A stretch of 64,000 nt of DNA from Nitrospira sp. (GTDB lineage: Bacteria; Nitrospirota; Nitrospiria; Nitrospirales; Nitrospiraceae). The position numbers were made by a program, and so were the translations under genes. The stretch covers positions 186,001 through 250,000 of the forward strand of contig JAUYAO010000058.1 of assembly GCA_030692565.1 (NCBI GenBank), read 5' to 3'. The notes below the pieces were generated by a model that was given only the letters and a program-made list of their open reading frames with translations, did no database searches and was not told the origin of the DNA. Of the stretch, positions 57,678 through 64,000 are shown in pieces (position 1 is the first letter of the stretch; the number at the start of each line of letters is the position of its first letter).

Positions 57678-58340
57678 TTACCGTTCGTCGATGACCTGAT
57701 CGGACAATTCATTGGGGTTGTCGCCGGGGCGTGCCGGATAAGCATCTGCAAGAACGCCCCCGCACGCATGAATCGCGTGTGAGAGCCCCCCGGGAATATC
57801 GCCGTCTCGCAGGCGCTCGACCGCCGCTTGCACGACCTGCTTCCATCGTTCTGCCGACACCAGCCCCGCTAACGAACGATCCGGCAAGACATAGATCTGC
57901 TTCTCTAAAATTGACAGCATGATCAGCACGCCTGTGCGCTCGCGGGTCTGCGAGATGGCCTGTTGCGCAAAGGCCCGTTCGGCTCGTAGCGCAACCTTGT
58001 GTCGCAAACGAATCGGCGAGGTCAGCAGGCGGATAACCGGCGGCCAGATCCCGATCCAGGTCCCACACAGATAGGCGAGCGTGACAGCAAGAACCAACCA
58101 GGCACCATTCGAGGCATGCCATCCCCAGGGAACCCAGGAGACCTCGATGGTCAGCAACGCGGCCAGCGTCGCGAGCGCGGCGATCAGCCCCGCCCAATGT
58201 TGGGCGTCCCGATAGAGCCCGGACCGCGCGACGATCATCGGCACGATTTCCGCCCTGGTCTGCTGTTCAGCTGCATGGACCGCCTGCCGGATGCGTTCTC
58301 GATCGGCTTCCGACAACGCCGCCGCTTTACCAGTCGCCAC
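57678..58340 (-). CDS. TPM-domain membrane protein
   Basis: The protein has 220 residues starting at GTG 58340, which has GGAGGAGG upstream and overlaps the previous gene by 14 nt. The N-terminal ALSEADRERIRQAVHAAEQQTRAEIVPMIV matches the TPM fold, two membrane helices follow (about 60-105), and the C-terminal part returns to TPM sequence (RTGVLIMLSILEKQIYVLPD, HAIHACGGVLADAYP). In this split arrangement the helices interrupt the TPM domain. It is downstream of the YgcG-like protein and LemA, a common trio of unclear function. Confidence 0.8.
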   Translation of the reverse strand: MATGKAAALSEADRERIRQAVHAAEQQTRAEIVPMIVARSGLYRDAQHWAGLIAALATLAALLTIEVSWVPWGWHASNGAWLVLAVTLAYLCGTWIGIWPPVIRLLTSPIRLRHKVALRAERAFAQQAISQTRERTGVLIMLSILEKQIYVLPDRSLAGLVSAERWKQVVQAAVERLRDGDIPGGLSHAIHACGGVLADAYPARPGDNPNELSDQVIDER

Positions 58341-59220
58341 TCGCGCCTCCTCCTCCGAAATCTCCACCCCCGCCGCTGAATCCTCCGCCGCCGCTATCAC
58401 CGAACGAGCCACCGCCCCAGCCCCCACCTCGGCTGCTGTACGAGGTCCAGTCGTCAAAGCCAGAGCCCCTTCGGCCCGACATGGCGCGTCCTAACACCAG
58501 AACCAGCAGCAAGGTGACGACGGCCGTTGCGATGGCCGGAATCAGCCAGGGGGACAGCCACAATGAGAGGGCAGTGCCGGCTAAAGCGCCGACCAGACGA
58601 TTCACATTCGACAAAGCCAGACCAAAGACCACACCGACCATCAGGGCTATCAGGATCTGACCGACTATGTCCCCGCCGCCTGCGGACATCGCTGGCCTCT
58701 CCGGCGCCTGATAGGTGCCTTCGATGGTCTTCAGAATCGCAGCGACCCCGGCGACAATCCCGCCCGGCAGATCCCCGGAGCGAAACCGCGGCCCAATTTC
58801 GTTTCGAATGATCTGTGCCGACTTGGCGTCCGTCAAGGTTCCCTCAAGTCCATAGCCCACTTCGATCCGGACTTTGCGCTCCTTCAACGCCACCAGCAGC
58901 AACGCCCCGTCGTCCGTTCCCTTCCGGCCAAGCTTCCACGTGGTGGCGACGCGATGGGCAAAGGGCTCGAGCGGTTCGCCTTCGAGCGACGGCAGCGTCA
59001 GTACGACGACTTGATTGCCGCTGGTCGTCTCGTGCGTCTGAAGATCGGCCGCCAGCCGATCTATAGCACTCGCCGATAAGACATGCGCCAGATCCATTAC
59101 GCGCCCGGTCAGCGGTGGCACCTCGAGCGGCCAGGCCAAGCCCGGGCTCAGGAGCATCGCAAGAAAAACAAAGAGCCGCGCCGGCTTGCGCCAGACACGG
59201 CTCATGTTGATGAGATGCAT
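58327..59220 (-). CDS. TPM-domain protein, YgcG type, with Gly-rich tail
   Basis: The protein has 297 residues. A signal peptide ends near GLAWPLE (about 32). The TPM domain follows (about 36-165; LTGRVMDLAHVLSASAIDRLAADLQTHE, NQVVVLTLPSLEG, RIEVGYGLEGTLTDAKSAQI, and FRSGDLPGGIV). Membrane helices at about 185-245 precede a Gly/Ser-rich tail (GGGGFSGGGGDFGGGG). TPM proteins are periplasmic domains sometimes with phosphatase activity; PSII repair in plants is the known case. It lies 14 nt after lemA. Confidence 0.85.
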   Translation of the reverse strand: MHLINMSRVWRKPARLFVFLAMLLSPGLAWPLEVPPLTGRVMDLAHVLSASAIDRLAADLQTHETTSGNQVVVLTLPSLEGEPLEPFAHRVATTWKLGRKGTDDGALLLVALKERKVRIEVGYGLEGTLTDAKSAQIIRNEIGPRFRSGDLPGGIVAGVAAILKTIEGTYQAPERPAMSAGGGDIVGQILIALMVGVVFGLALSNVNRLVGALAGTALSLWLSPWLIPAIATAVVTLLLVLVLGRAMSGRRGSGFDDWTSYSSRGGGWGGGSFGDSGGGGFSGGGGDFGGGGASGDW

Positions 59221-59234
59221 CGCTTTGATCGGGT

Positions 59235-59840
59235 TCAGTTAAACTTCACCTCAGGCGGCTTCGCCACGGCTTTCTCGTCCGCCACAGTGAAATTCGGCTT
59301 CTCTTCCATGTGGAGAAGAAACTTTGCCGTTAAGTTGGTCGGGAAAAAGCGGACCATTTTGTTGTACTCCGCCACCCGATCGATATAGCGCTTGCGTGCG
59401 ACGGCAATGCGGTTCTCCGTCCCTTCCAACTGACTCTGCAAATCCCGGAAACTTTGATCGGCTTTCAAGTTCGGATAGTTCTCGGCGATGGCAATGAGCC
59501 GTCCCAGCGCTGTGGTGAGTCCGGCCTGAGCCTTCTGGAACTGTTCGAATGCGGCCGGATCTTTCAAGGTCTCGGGTGTAACCTGGATACCGGTTGCCTG
59601 GGCCCGCGCCTTCACCACGCCTTCAAGCGTCTCCTTTTCATGCTCGGCATAGCCCTTCACCGTCGCAACCAGGTTGGGAATCAGATCGGCCCGGCGTTGA
59701 TACTGATTGATGACCTCGCTCCAAGCCGCCTTGGTGTCTTCGTCCAATCCCTGGAGATCGTTATAGCCGCAGCCCGACGTCACTCCTGCGAACAGGATCA
59801 CGAGGCCGACGGCCAGATTCCTCACAGACGTACGTCTCAT
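59235..59840 (-). CDS. lemA: LemA-family lipoprotein
   Basis: The protein has 201 residues. A lipobox (VTSGC, Cys about residue 24) precedes the LemA helical bundle: YNDLQGLDEDTKAAWSEVINQYQRRADLIPNLVATVKGYAEHE, NYPNLKADQSFRDLQSQLEGTENRIAVARKRYIDRVAEYN, and RFFPTNLTAKF. AAGGAGGAG stands before the ATG. It forms the usual lemA-TPM-TPM operon. LemA proteins are membrane-associated and of unknown exact function. Confidence 0.92.
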   Translation of the reverse strand: MRRTSVRNLAVGLVILFAGVTSGCGYNDLQGLDEDTKAAWSEVINQYQRRADLIPNLVATVKGYAEHEKETLEGVVKARAQATGIQVTPETLKDPAAFEQFQKAQAGLTTALGRLIAIAENYPNLKADQSFRDLQSQLEGTENRIAVARKRYIDRVAEYNKMVRFFPTNLTAKFLLHMEEKPNFTVADEKAVAKPPEVKFN

Positions 59841-59939
59841 AGACTCCTCCTTTTCCCGGCTCAGTCCGGACTGTAGTCCGGTCCGGGGATCATGCTACCA
59901 TGGCAATAGTCATTAAGATATGTGCGTCAAGAGGTCTCG

Positions 59940-60245
59940 ATGTCGCTGGAGTCGTCGTCTCATCTACCGGGCGGGTTTCAAGTGCGGCACCGCTCGCTGG
60001 GCATCTATCAAGGCAGTGCGATCGAGTTGGCCTTCTGGCACCCGTCCTCAGGAATGCCGGAGTATGGCCTGTGTCGTTTCTCCACAGAGATGAAGGCCCA
60101 GGCTCTTGTCGATTTTCTCTGCTCGCCGATGTGCGGGGAACCAATGGATCGAGGTGATCTGACCGTCGAGCCCTACGATCTCACCGAACACAACCGCTTG
60201 ATCGACGAACACCCGCTTCCCTCAGCCTGGGAAACGCCGACCTAG
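59940..60245 (+). CDS. Small hypothetical protein
   Basis: The protein has 101 residues from the ATG at 59940, behind GAGG at 6 nt; a -10-like TGC-TACCAT lies at 59896-59901. The sequence (SLGIYQGSAIELAFWHPSSGMPEYGLCRFSTEMKAQALVDFL, then DLTVEPYDLTEHNRLID) looks folded and soluble. I recognise no family. It is divergent from lemA. Confidence 0.55.
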   Translation: MSLESSSHLPGGFQVRHRSLGIYQGSAIELAFWHPSSGMPEYGLCRFSTEMKAQALVDFLCSPMCGEPMDRGDLTVEPYDLTEHNRLIDEHPLPSAWETPT

Positions 60246-60301
60246 AGTCGGTACTCCCTGTCTCACGCTTTTGTTGGATATTGGTGTGCTGGAGAGATTC
60301 G

Positions 60302-60826
60302 TTAGCGGGCGACCGAAGATGCAACCGCTTTGGACAGAACCGTTGAGGTCGCCCCGGCGTTGGATTGAATGAAGGCGAGCAGCTGCTTGTTGTCTTGCGC
60401 CTTCCGCAGAAATTTGAAGGCAATGCCACGGGAACTGATCGATCGAACCATCGCCGCCACTTCGATCGGAGATTCCTGATCCGAGATCGCAATTTCAAGA
60501 TAGAAAATATCATCGACGTGGACCTGTGCGTCGCTCTTGATGATGCAGCCGCCCATCGACAGATCCATCACAATCCCTTCGCCCCGAACCTTGCCCCCTG
60601 AAAAAGAGAGAAACAGCCGTACCGGAATCCGGAGATGCTCTCGGCGATCGATGGCATGCTTTGGCTCCTCAAGCCCGATGCGGCAGGCCAGAAACCGATA
60701 GCTGCACTCCTGGCAGTGAAACGGCGAGATCCAAATCCAGGATGCGACATGCTCCCGCGGCGACTGTGGGCATGACCGCAAGACCGTATCCTTCTGGCAT
60801 TGCGGACAGGTGAGCTGGCGAGCCAT
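60302..60826 (-). CDS. PilZ-domain protein with an N-terminal zinc ribbon
   Basis: The protein has 174 residues from the ATG at 60826. A treble of Cys pairs (CPQC about 7-10; CQEC about 38-41) forms a zinc ribbon. The PilZ domain follows with the c-di-GMP motifs in RREHLRIPVRLFLSF and DLSMGGCI; the RxxxR is partly matched and D-x-S-x-x-G is complete. It should bind cyclic di-GMP and act on an unknown partner. A serine/alanine-rich tail ends the protein. Confidence 0.85.
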   Translation of the reverse strand: MARQLTCPQCQKDTVLRSCPQSPREHVASWIWISPFHCQECSYRFLACRIGLEEPKHAIDRREHLRIPVRLFLSFSGGKVRGEGIVMDLSMGGCIIKSDAQVHVDDIFYLEIAISDQESPIEVAAMVRSISSRGIAFKFLRKAQDNKQLLAFIQSNAGATSTVLSKAVASSVAR

Positions 60827-61085
60827 CCTAAGCGATCCCTTCCCCACCGTGCGAGGCCCCATGGGCGAGAACGATGCCTGCGAGTCTTGCTCCGTTCGAC
60901 CCATCACGCCTGCCCCGAAGATCTTCGTCAACAGGCACAGGCTCTCGCAACTCACTATAAATGTGTTTGACGCTCAGTCAAGCTGATTGCCAAGTTCCGC
61001 AGCCGGTCCACACTCATACCTCCACCTTTCCATATCGCGTCCGGGATCCTCCCTTGGTGAGGGACATCAATAATCGTAAATATTC

Positions 61086-61114
61086 TTGGACGATTTCATA
61101 CCCCGTGCAAATAT
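61086..61114 (+). promoter_or_regulatory. Putative promoter of the TPR protein gene
   Basis: TTGGAC (61086-61091), a 17-nt spacer and AAATAT (61109-61114); the start codon lies 23 nt further on behind AGGAGGGG. Confidence 0.35.
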
Positions 61115-61137
61115 CGTGGAAGTGCTAAGGAGGGGTT

Positions 61138-62058
61138 GTGTACCGTCGCGATATTTCATCCACACTACGGATCCTGGCTGTGCTGTTAGGAGCGTTTGTC
61201 TTCTACCACGTCTGGACACAGCCCCCGACAACGCCGATACCCACCCCCGCATCGTTGCCCGCGACGAATATCGATGCCACGCCCAATTTCCCTCCGGCGC
61301 TGCTTGAACCGACTCCGCCGCAAGACATCCCTCGGACCCGACTCATCGAATTCGGCGAGGCTCCGCGCCCTGTCCATCAGGCCATCAGGGACGCCCTTGA
61401 TCGAAACGAATACGCTGAAACAGAGTCGGCCCTGCGGACGCTCGGCAAGACGCAGATCACCACGTCCCGTGACAAAGCCTACGTGGCGGCTCTGTGGAAC
61501 AACCTTGGTGTCCAACAGGAAAAGAGTGGCGGGATCGAGGTCTCCGTCAAGGCCTTCAAGCGGGCGGTCGATTTAGCGCCACGTAATCCGACCGCCCTCT
61601 TAAATCTTACGCAAGCCTATTGGGGGCTCCGACATCCATCCCTCACGCCTCCCTTCCTAGAAGGGGTAATTCAGGTCGTACCGGATGACCCGTTCCCTCA
61701 TCTCGCACTGGCCGAACTGCTGATAGACAAAGGGCGTCACCTGGATGCCGTGCAGCATCTGAAACGGGCAAGAGCAAGAATCCACCGTGATTCCAATCTC
61801 ACAGCGCTTCTCGACAAGTTGGAAGGGAAAACCGCGAAGGTTGCTCTCAGGGCACAACCGGCTCAGGCGCTCATTCCAACGACGAAACCGGCCAAAGAGG
61901 CGCCGGTGCAAGAACTCCCTCCGCCCCCGGCGGACACCCCTACACCAGCTTCAAAGGAAAAAGCAGAGCCGCCCCCGGCTGCTGAGCTGTTGCCTCCGGC
62001 CAATCCTACAAGCGACGTGGTGCAACCGGTTCCTACTCCGGCTGAGCCCACACCTTAA
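61138..62058 (+). CDS. Membrane-anchored TPR protein with a Pro-rich tail
   Basis: The protein has 306 residues starting at GTG 61138 behind AGGAGGGG. One N-terminal helix (about 10-25) anchors or exports it. A Pro/Thr-rich spacer leads to TPR-like helices (about 75-235; YVAALWNNLGVQQEKSGGIEVSVKAFKRAVDLAPRNPTALLNL, LALAELLIDKGRHLDAVQHLKRA). The tail (about 240-306) is rich in Pro, Ala and Glu. It is probably a periplasmic adaptor. Coding-like sequence continues beyond the stop in the same frame, so the gene may once have been longer. Confidence 0.7.
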   Translation: MYRRDISSTLRILAVLLGAFVFYHVWTQPPTTPIPTPASLPATNIDATPNFPPALLEPTPPQDIPRTRLIEFGEAPRPVHQAIRDALDRNEYAETESALRTLGKTQITTSRDKAYVAALWNNLGVQQEKSGGIEVSVKAFKRAVDLAPRNPTALLNLTQAYWGLRHPSLTPPFLEGVIQVVPDDPFPHLALAELLIDKGRHLDAVQHLKRARARIHRDSNLTALLDKLEGKTAKVALRAQPAQALIPTTKPAKEAPVQELPPPPADTPTPASKEKAEPPPAAELLPPANPTSDVVQPVPTPAEPTP

Positions 62059-62604
62059 CAGTGTCGTCCTGCGGAAAACCCACGCAGACCCCGTCGCCCA
62101 AGCCCACTGGAAGTTAAAGCCGCCGATCCGCCCATCGCAACTGAGGATTTCTTCCACAAGAAGGTTGAGATCTGGACGTTCTCATCACCGCTAACACTTA
62201 TGCAGCTCGCGTCTACCGAAACTCTGAACCCCACTTGAGAATAGAGTTAATCGCTCATGTACCAGAAAGTTCGCCGCGTACACTGTTCCAGATTGGAGGG
62301 GATCCGACAATCCGAGACTAACTCGCACGAGTGAACGTCCAAACACGCTTCATTACACCGGGGGAATCTCTTGGGAAACAGCTTATTGCTTTGTTAGGTC
62401 CAGAGCGGACTCAGATATTCTGCAAGGCAAAGGCACTTGCGGAACGCTGACGAGAGACCTAGAAGGGTACTGACCGCAAAGAGCCCTAGTCTATCGTCTC
62501 CCGCAGCTGAATTGTGCCGTTGAGCGATGTGTAACCCATATTACGGTAGGCAGACTACAGAAGGATGGTGGGTCAGTATAGTTTCCTTCGTTCCAAGTCT
62601 CGCG
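62059..62604. other. 546-nt gap with decayed coding-like sequence
   Basis: No intact gene is seen. The TPR frame continues past its stop with KAADPPIATEDFFHKKVEIW. A shifted frame from about 62174 reads LDVLITANTYAARVYR, HLRIELIAHVPESSP, and after a stop LARVNVQTRFITPGESLG. These fragments look like a degraded OmpA-like or similar domain, but the likeness is weak. The rest (62450-62604) shows nothing I can name. Confidence 0.3.
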
Positions 62605-63192
62605 CTAGTCCACACCCAGATCAGCCATGAATGAAAATCGCGTCTTCATAGAGACACGAGCGCTCGCTGTGTAGTTGGGATGGTCAATGCTGATGGCCAC
62701 TGGCACATACGGATTCCGCATCGGCTCAATGAGTTCCTCCGGTATCTGAAAGCGCACATAGTGAACGGCACTGATCTTTTCCTCGCTACTCCGCCCCCCT
62801 TCGAAAACACCGTTGATCCTGTACGGTCCAATGCATATCGCGACCCACTGGCCTTGATCAATGCCGCGAAGCGCATCGAGGGACTCTTTGACCTTTTCAG
62901 AATCCGTAATTTCGATGAACATCGTGGCGCTCAATTCGCCCGCCGCCGGCAAGAGCGCATTGTAAGCATCTACCTCTTCCTGAATCCGCTTAAGATCCAC
63001 AATCCCTTCCGCCCGGAGGATCTCATGAATTTGAAAGAGCAGTGTGTCGCGATTCTCAAACACAAGCGAAATACTTTCGCCGACCGTGATTCGGCGATAC
63101 TCCTTTAGTTCAATCACTCGACGTCGGACGAGCGTGCGCTCACGCTCATACTCCTCGCAAGCTTTCACATCTTCGATCCCTAAGGGCTGCAT
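62605..63192 (-). CDS. DUF3501-family protein
   Basis: The protein has 195 residues from the ATG at 63192, 10 nt after the GlpC-like stop. The N-terminus (LGIEDVKACEEYERERTLVRRRVIELKEYRRITVG) and SLVFENRDTLLFQIHEILRAEGI match DUF3501, which habitually follows a GlpC-like iron-sulfur protein and rubrerythrin in anaerobe-type operons. It has no recognised cofactor motif. A role in oxidative-stress redox chemistry is inferred only from that context. Confidence 0.88.
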   Translation of the reverse strand: MQPLGIEDVKACEEYERERTLVRRRVIELKEYRRITVGESISLVFENRDTLLFQIHEILRAEGIVDLKRIQEEVDAYNALLPAAGELSATMFIEITDSEKVKESLDALRGIDQGQWVAICIGPYRINGVFEGGRSSEEKISAVHYVRFQIPEELIEPMRNPYVPVAISIDHPNYTASARVSMKTRFSFMADLGVD

Positions 63193-63202
63193 AATTGCAC
63201 CT

Positions 63203-64000
63203 CTACAATCCATATGCCTGCTGAATAACTTGAATGGGGTGAAGCGTCGGGGTCTTCCTGCCGCTAGCCTGATCAAGCTGGAGCGCGGCGAGGGGACAGT
63301 CAGACACGAAGAGATCCGGTTCGTTTTCAGACAACTGCCGAACCGCCTTGGACGCGATCTTCATGGACAAATCGAAAAACTCTACCTTGACGCCCCAGGT
63401 ACCATCATGTCCGGAACATCGCTCCACAAGCTCGACCGACGCCCCCGTGAGCTCCATCAGTTCTTTGGATTTAAAACCGATGTTTTGGTCTCGAAGATGG
63501 CAGGGCACCTGATATGAGATCTTCAAAGGCCGATGCTGAAACTCCATATTGAGAGCCCCTTGCCGTTTCATTCTCATGAGATACTCGCAGACATCGAACG
63601 TCCGTTCCGCAACCGCCTTGGCAAGATCACTTTTCAGCAGATGCGGGTATTCTCGCTTCAGCATGAGGCTGCAACTAGGGATCGGGGCGATGACGTCATA
63701 CCCCTGCAGAACCCACGGTTCTAGTTTCCGAAGATTTGCTTCCGCCTTCTTCTTAATCATGGCGATGTCACCCGTATCGAAGAAGGGCATGCCGCAACAT
63801 TCTTGCTCCGGCAACACCACTTCCACACCGTTCTTTTCCAAGACCTTGACTGTTGCCTGCCCAATCTCAGTGCAGTGGTAATTCACCGTGCAGGTGGAAA
63901 AGAGCGCGACCTTCCCCGTCGGCTGACGTGCGCCAGCAGAGCGGCCGTGAGCTGTACGCGTGCGACTCCACCAGCGAGAGAACGTTTCCGATTGAAACTG
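63203..64000 (-). CDS. GlpC-like (Fe-S)-binding heterodisulfide-reductase-related protein, 5' end missing
   Basis: The frame runs open to the window edge, so the N-terminus and any ferredoxin part are cut off; 265 residues are visible. Two CCG domains are seen: LFSTCTVNYH with LPEQECCGMPFFDTGD, then YQVPCHLRDQNIG with ERCSGHDGTWGV. These Cys sets bind non-canonical iron-sulfur clusters in GlpC, HdrB and GlcF. The adjacent DUF3501 gene suggests the rubrerythrin-GlpC-DUF3501 operon type. In the second CCG domain one Cys position reads CSGHDG, unlike the CCG of the first. Confidence 0.85.
   Translation of the reverse strand, partial: QFQSETFSRWWSRTRTAHGRSAGARQPTGKVALFSTCTVNYHCTEIGQATVKVLEKNGVEVVLPEQECCGMPFFDTGDIAMIKKKAEANLRKLEPWVLQGYDVIAPIPSCSLMLKREYPHLLKSDLAKAVAERTFDVCEYLMRMKRQGALNMEFQHRPLKISYQVPCHLRDQNIGFKSKELMELTGASVELVERCSGHDGTWGVKVEFFDLSMKIASKAVRQLSENEPDLFVSDCPLAALQLDQASGRKTPTLHPIQVIQQAYGL

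Noticed and set aside
1-64000. CRISPR array
   Set aside because: No regularly spaced direct repeats were seen, although a CARF gene is present.
1-64000. tRNA, rRNA, integrase or intact transposase genes
   Set aside because: None recognised by eye, so the 48-53 kb island cannot be tied to a tRNA-type attachment site; a covariance-model scan would be decisive.

Overview
This window looks like a chromosomal segment of a GC-rich, Gram-negative bacterium. The evidence is outer-membrane barrels, lipoproteins, two LPS heptose enzymes (GmhA, RfaE2), SurA-type chaperones, LemA, MurJ and MtgA. The gene mix (large PAS/Cache hybrid kinases, Bbp2-type porin, GlpC-like plus DUF3501 pair, CARF protein) reminds me most of Nitrospira (Nitrospirota). 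That assignment is an inference from style, not from a search. No rRNA, tRNA, CRISPR array or intact transposase was recognised.

Layout. 0.1-8.7 kb: OmpA-like barrel, methyltransferase, YrfG-like nucleotidase divergent from Der, a secreted protein with a duplicated domain, an ECF sigma factor with a zinc anti-sigma, a large secreted protein, and a response regulator with a C-terminal Cys motif. 8.8-17.6 kb: M20 peptidase, small exported proteins, beta-hydroxyacid dehydrogenase, Bbp2 porin, acetate-type transporter, two membrane HExxH proteins and an HTH-metallo-beta-lactamase fusion. 17.6-22 kb: a four-gene ATGA-overlapping operon (exported protein, Gph-like phosphatase, M16 peptidase pair), with a 22-bp-armed inverted repeat downstream. 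22.2-25.7 kb: secreted barnase-type RNase, barstar-like inhibitor, YidB-like protein, a zinc-ribbon protein and HemL. 25.7-30 kb: small genes, thermonuclease, and an operon with a CARF (TIGR02710-type) protein, a conserved small protein, a YbgC thioesterase and an overlapping 37-residue membrane peptide. 30-47 kb: NfeD/stomatin pair, GmhA, a deoxyhypusine-synthase-like protein, SprT, two very large sensor proteins, RfaE2, Mfd, two parvulin-type chaperones and EngB.

48-53.4 kb is the clearest accessory island. Its minus strand carries a WYL regulator, an AAA+ ATPase, a small protein and a PD-(D/E)XK (PDDEXK_4-like) protein, all co-directional. Just downstream lie a broken second PD-(D/E)XK-type gene, a CxxC-bearing remnant, and a truncated copy of the 5' end of the neighbouring VOC gene. 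It reads as a candidate defence cassette with a record of past insertion or gene turnover.

53.4-64 kb: isoaspartyl peptidase, Dtd, Ogt, MurJ, a LemA/TPM-domain operon, a PilZ protein, a TPR protein, a 546-nt decayed stretch, DUF3501, and a GlpC-like Fe-S protein cut off by the window edge.

A pattern across the window is that many genes have a readable sigma70-like promoter whose -10 box ends only 8-13 nt before the start codon, with no Shine-Dalgarno sequence. This implies leaderless or nearly leaderless mRNAs for der, the YrfG-like gene, hemL, gmhA, rfaE2, murJ, the CARF gene, the ECF sigma gene and the gene at 10343.
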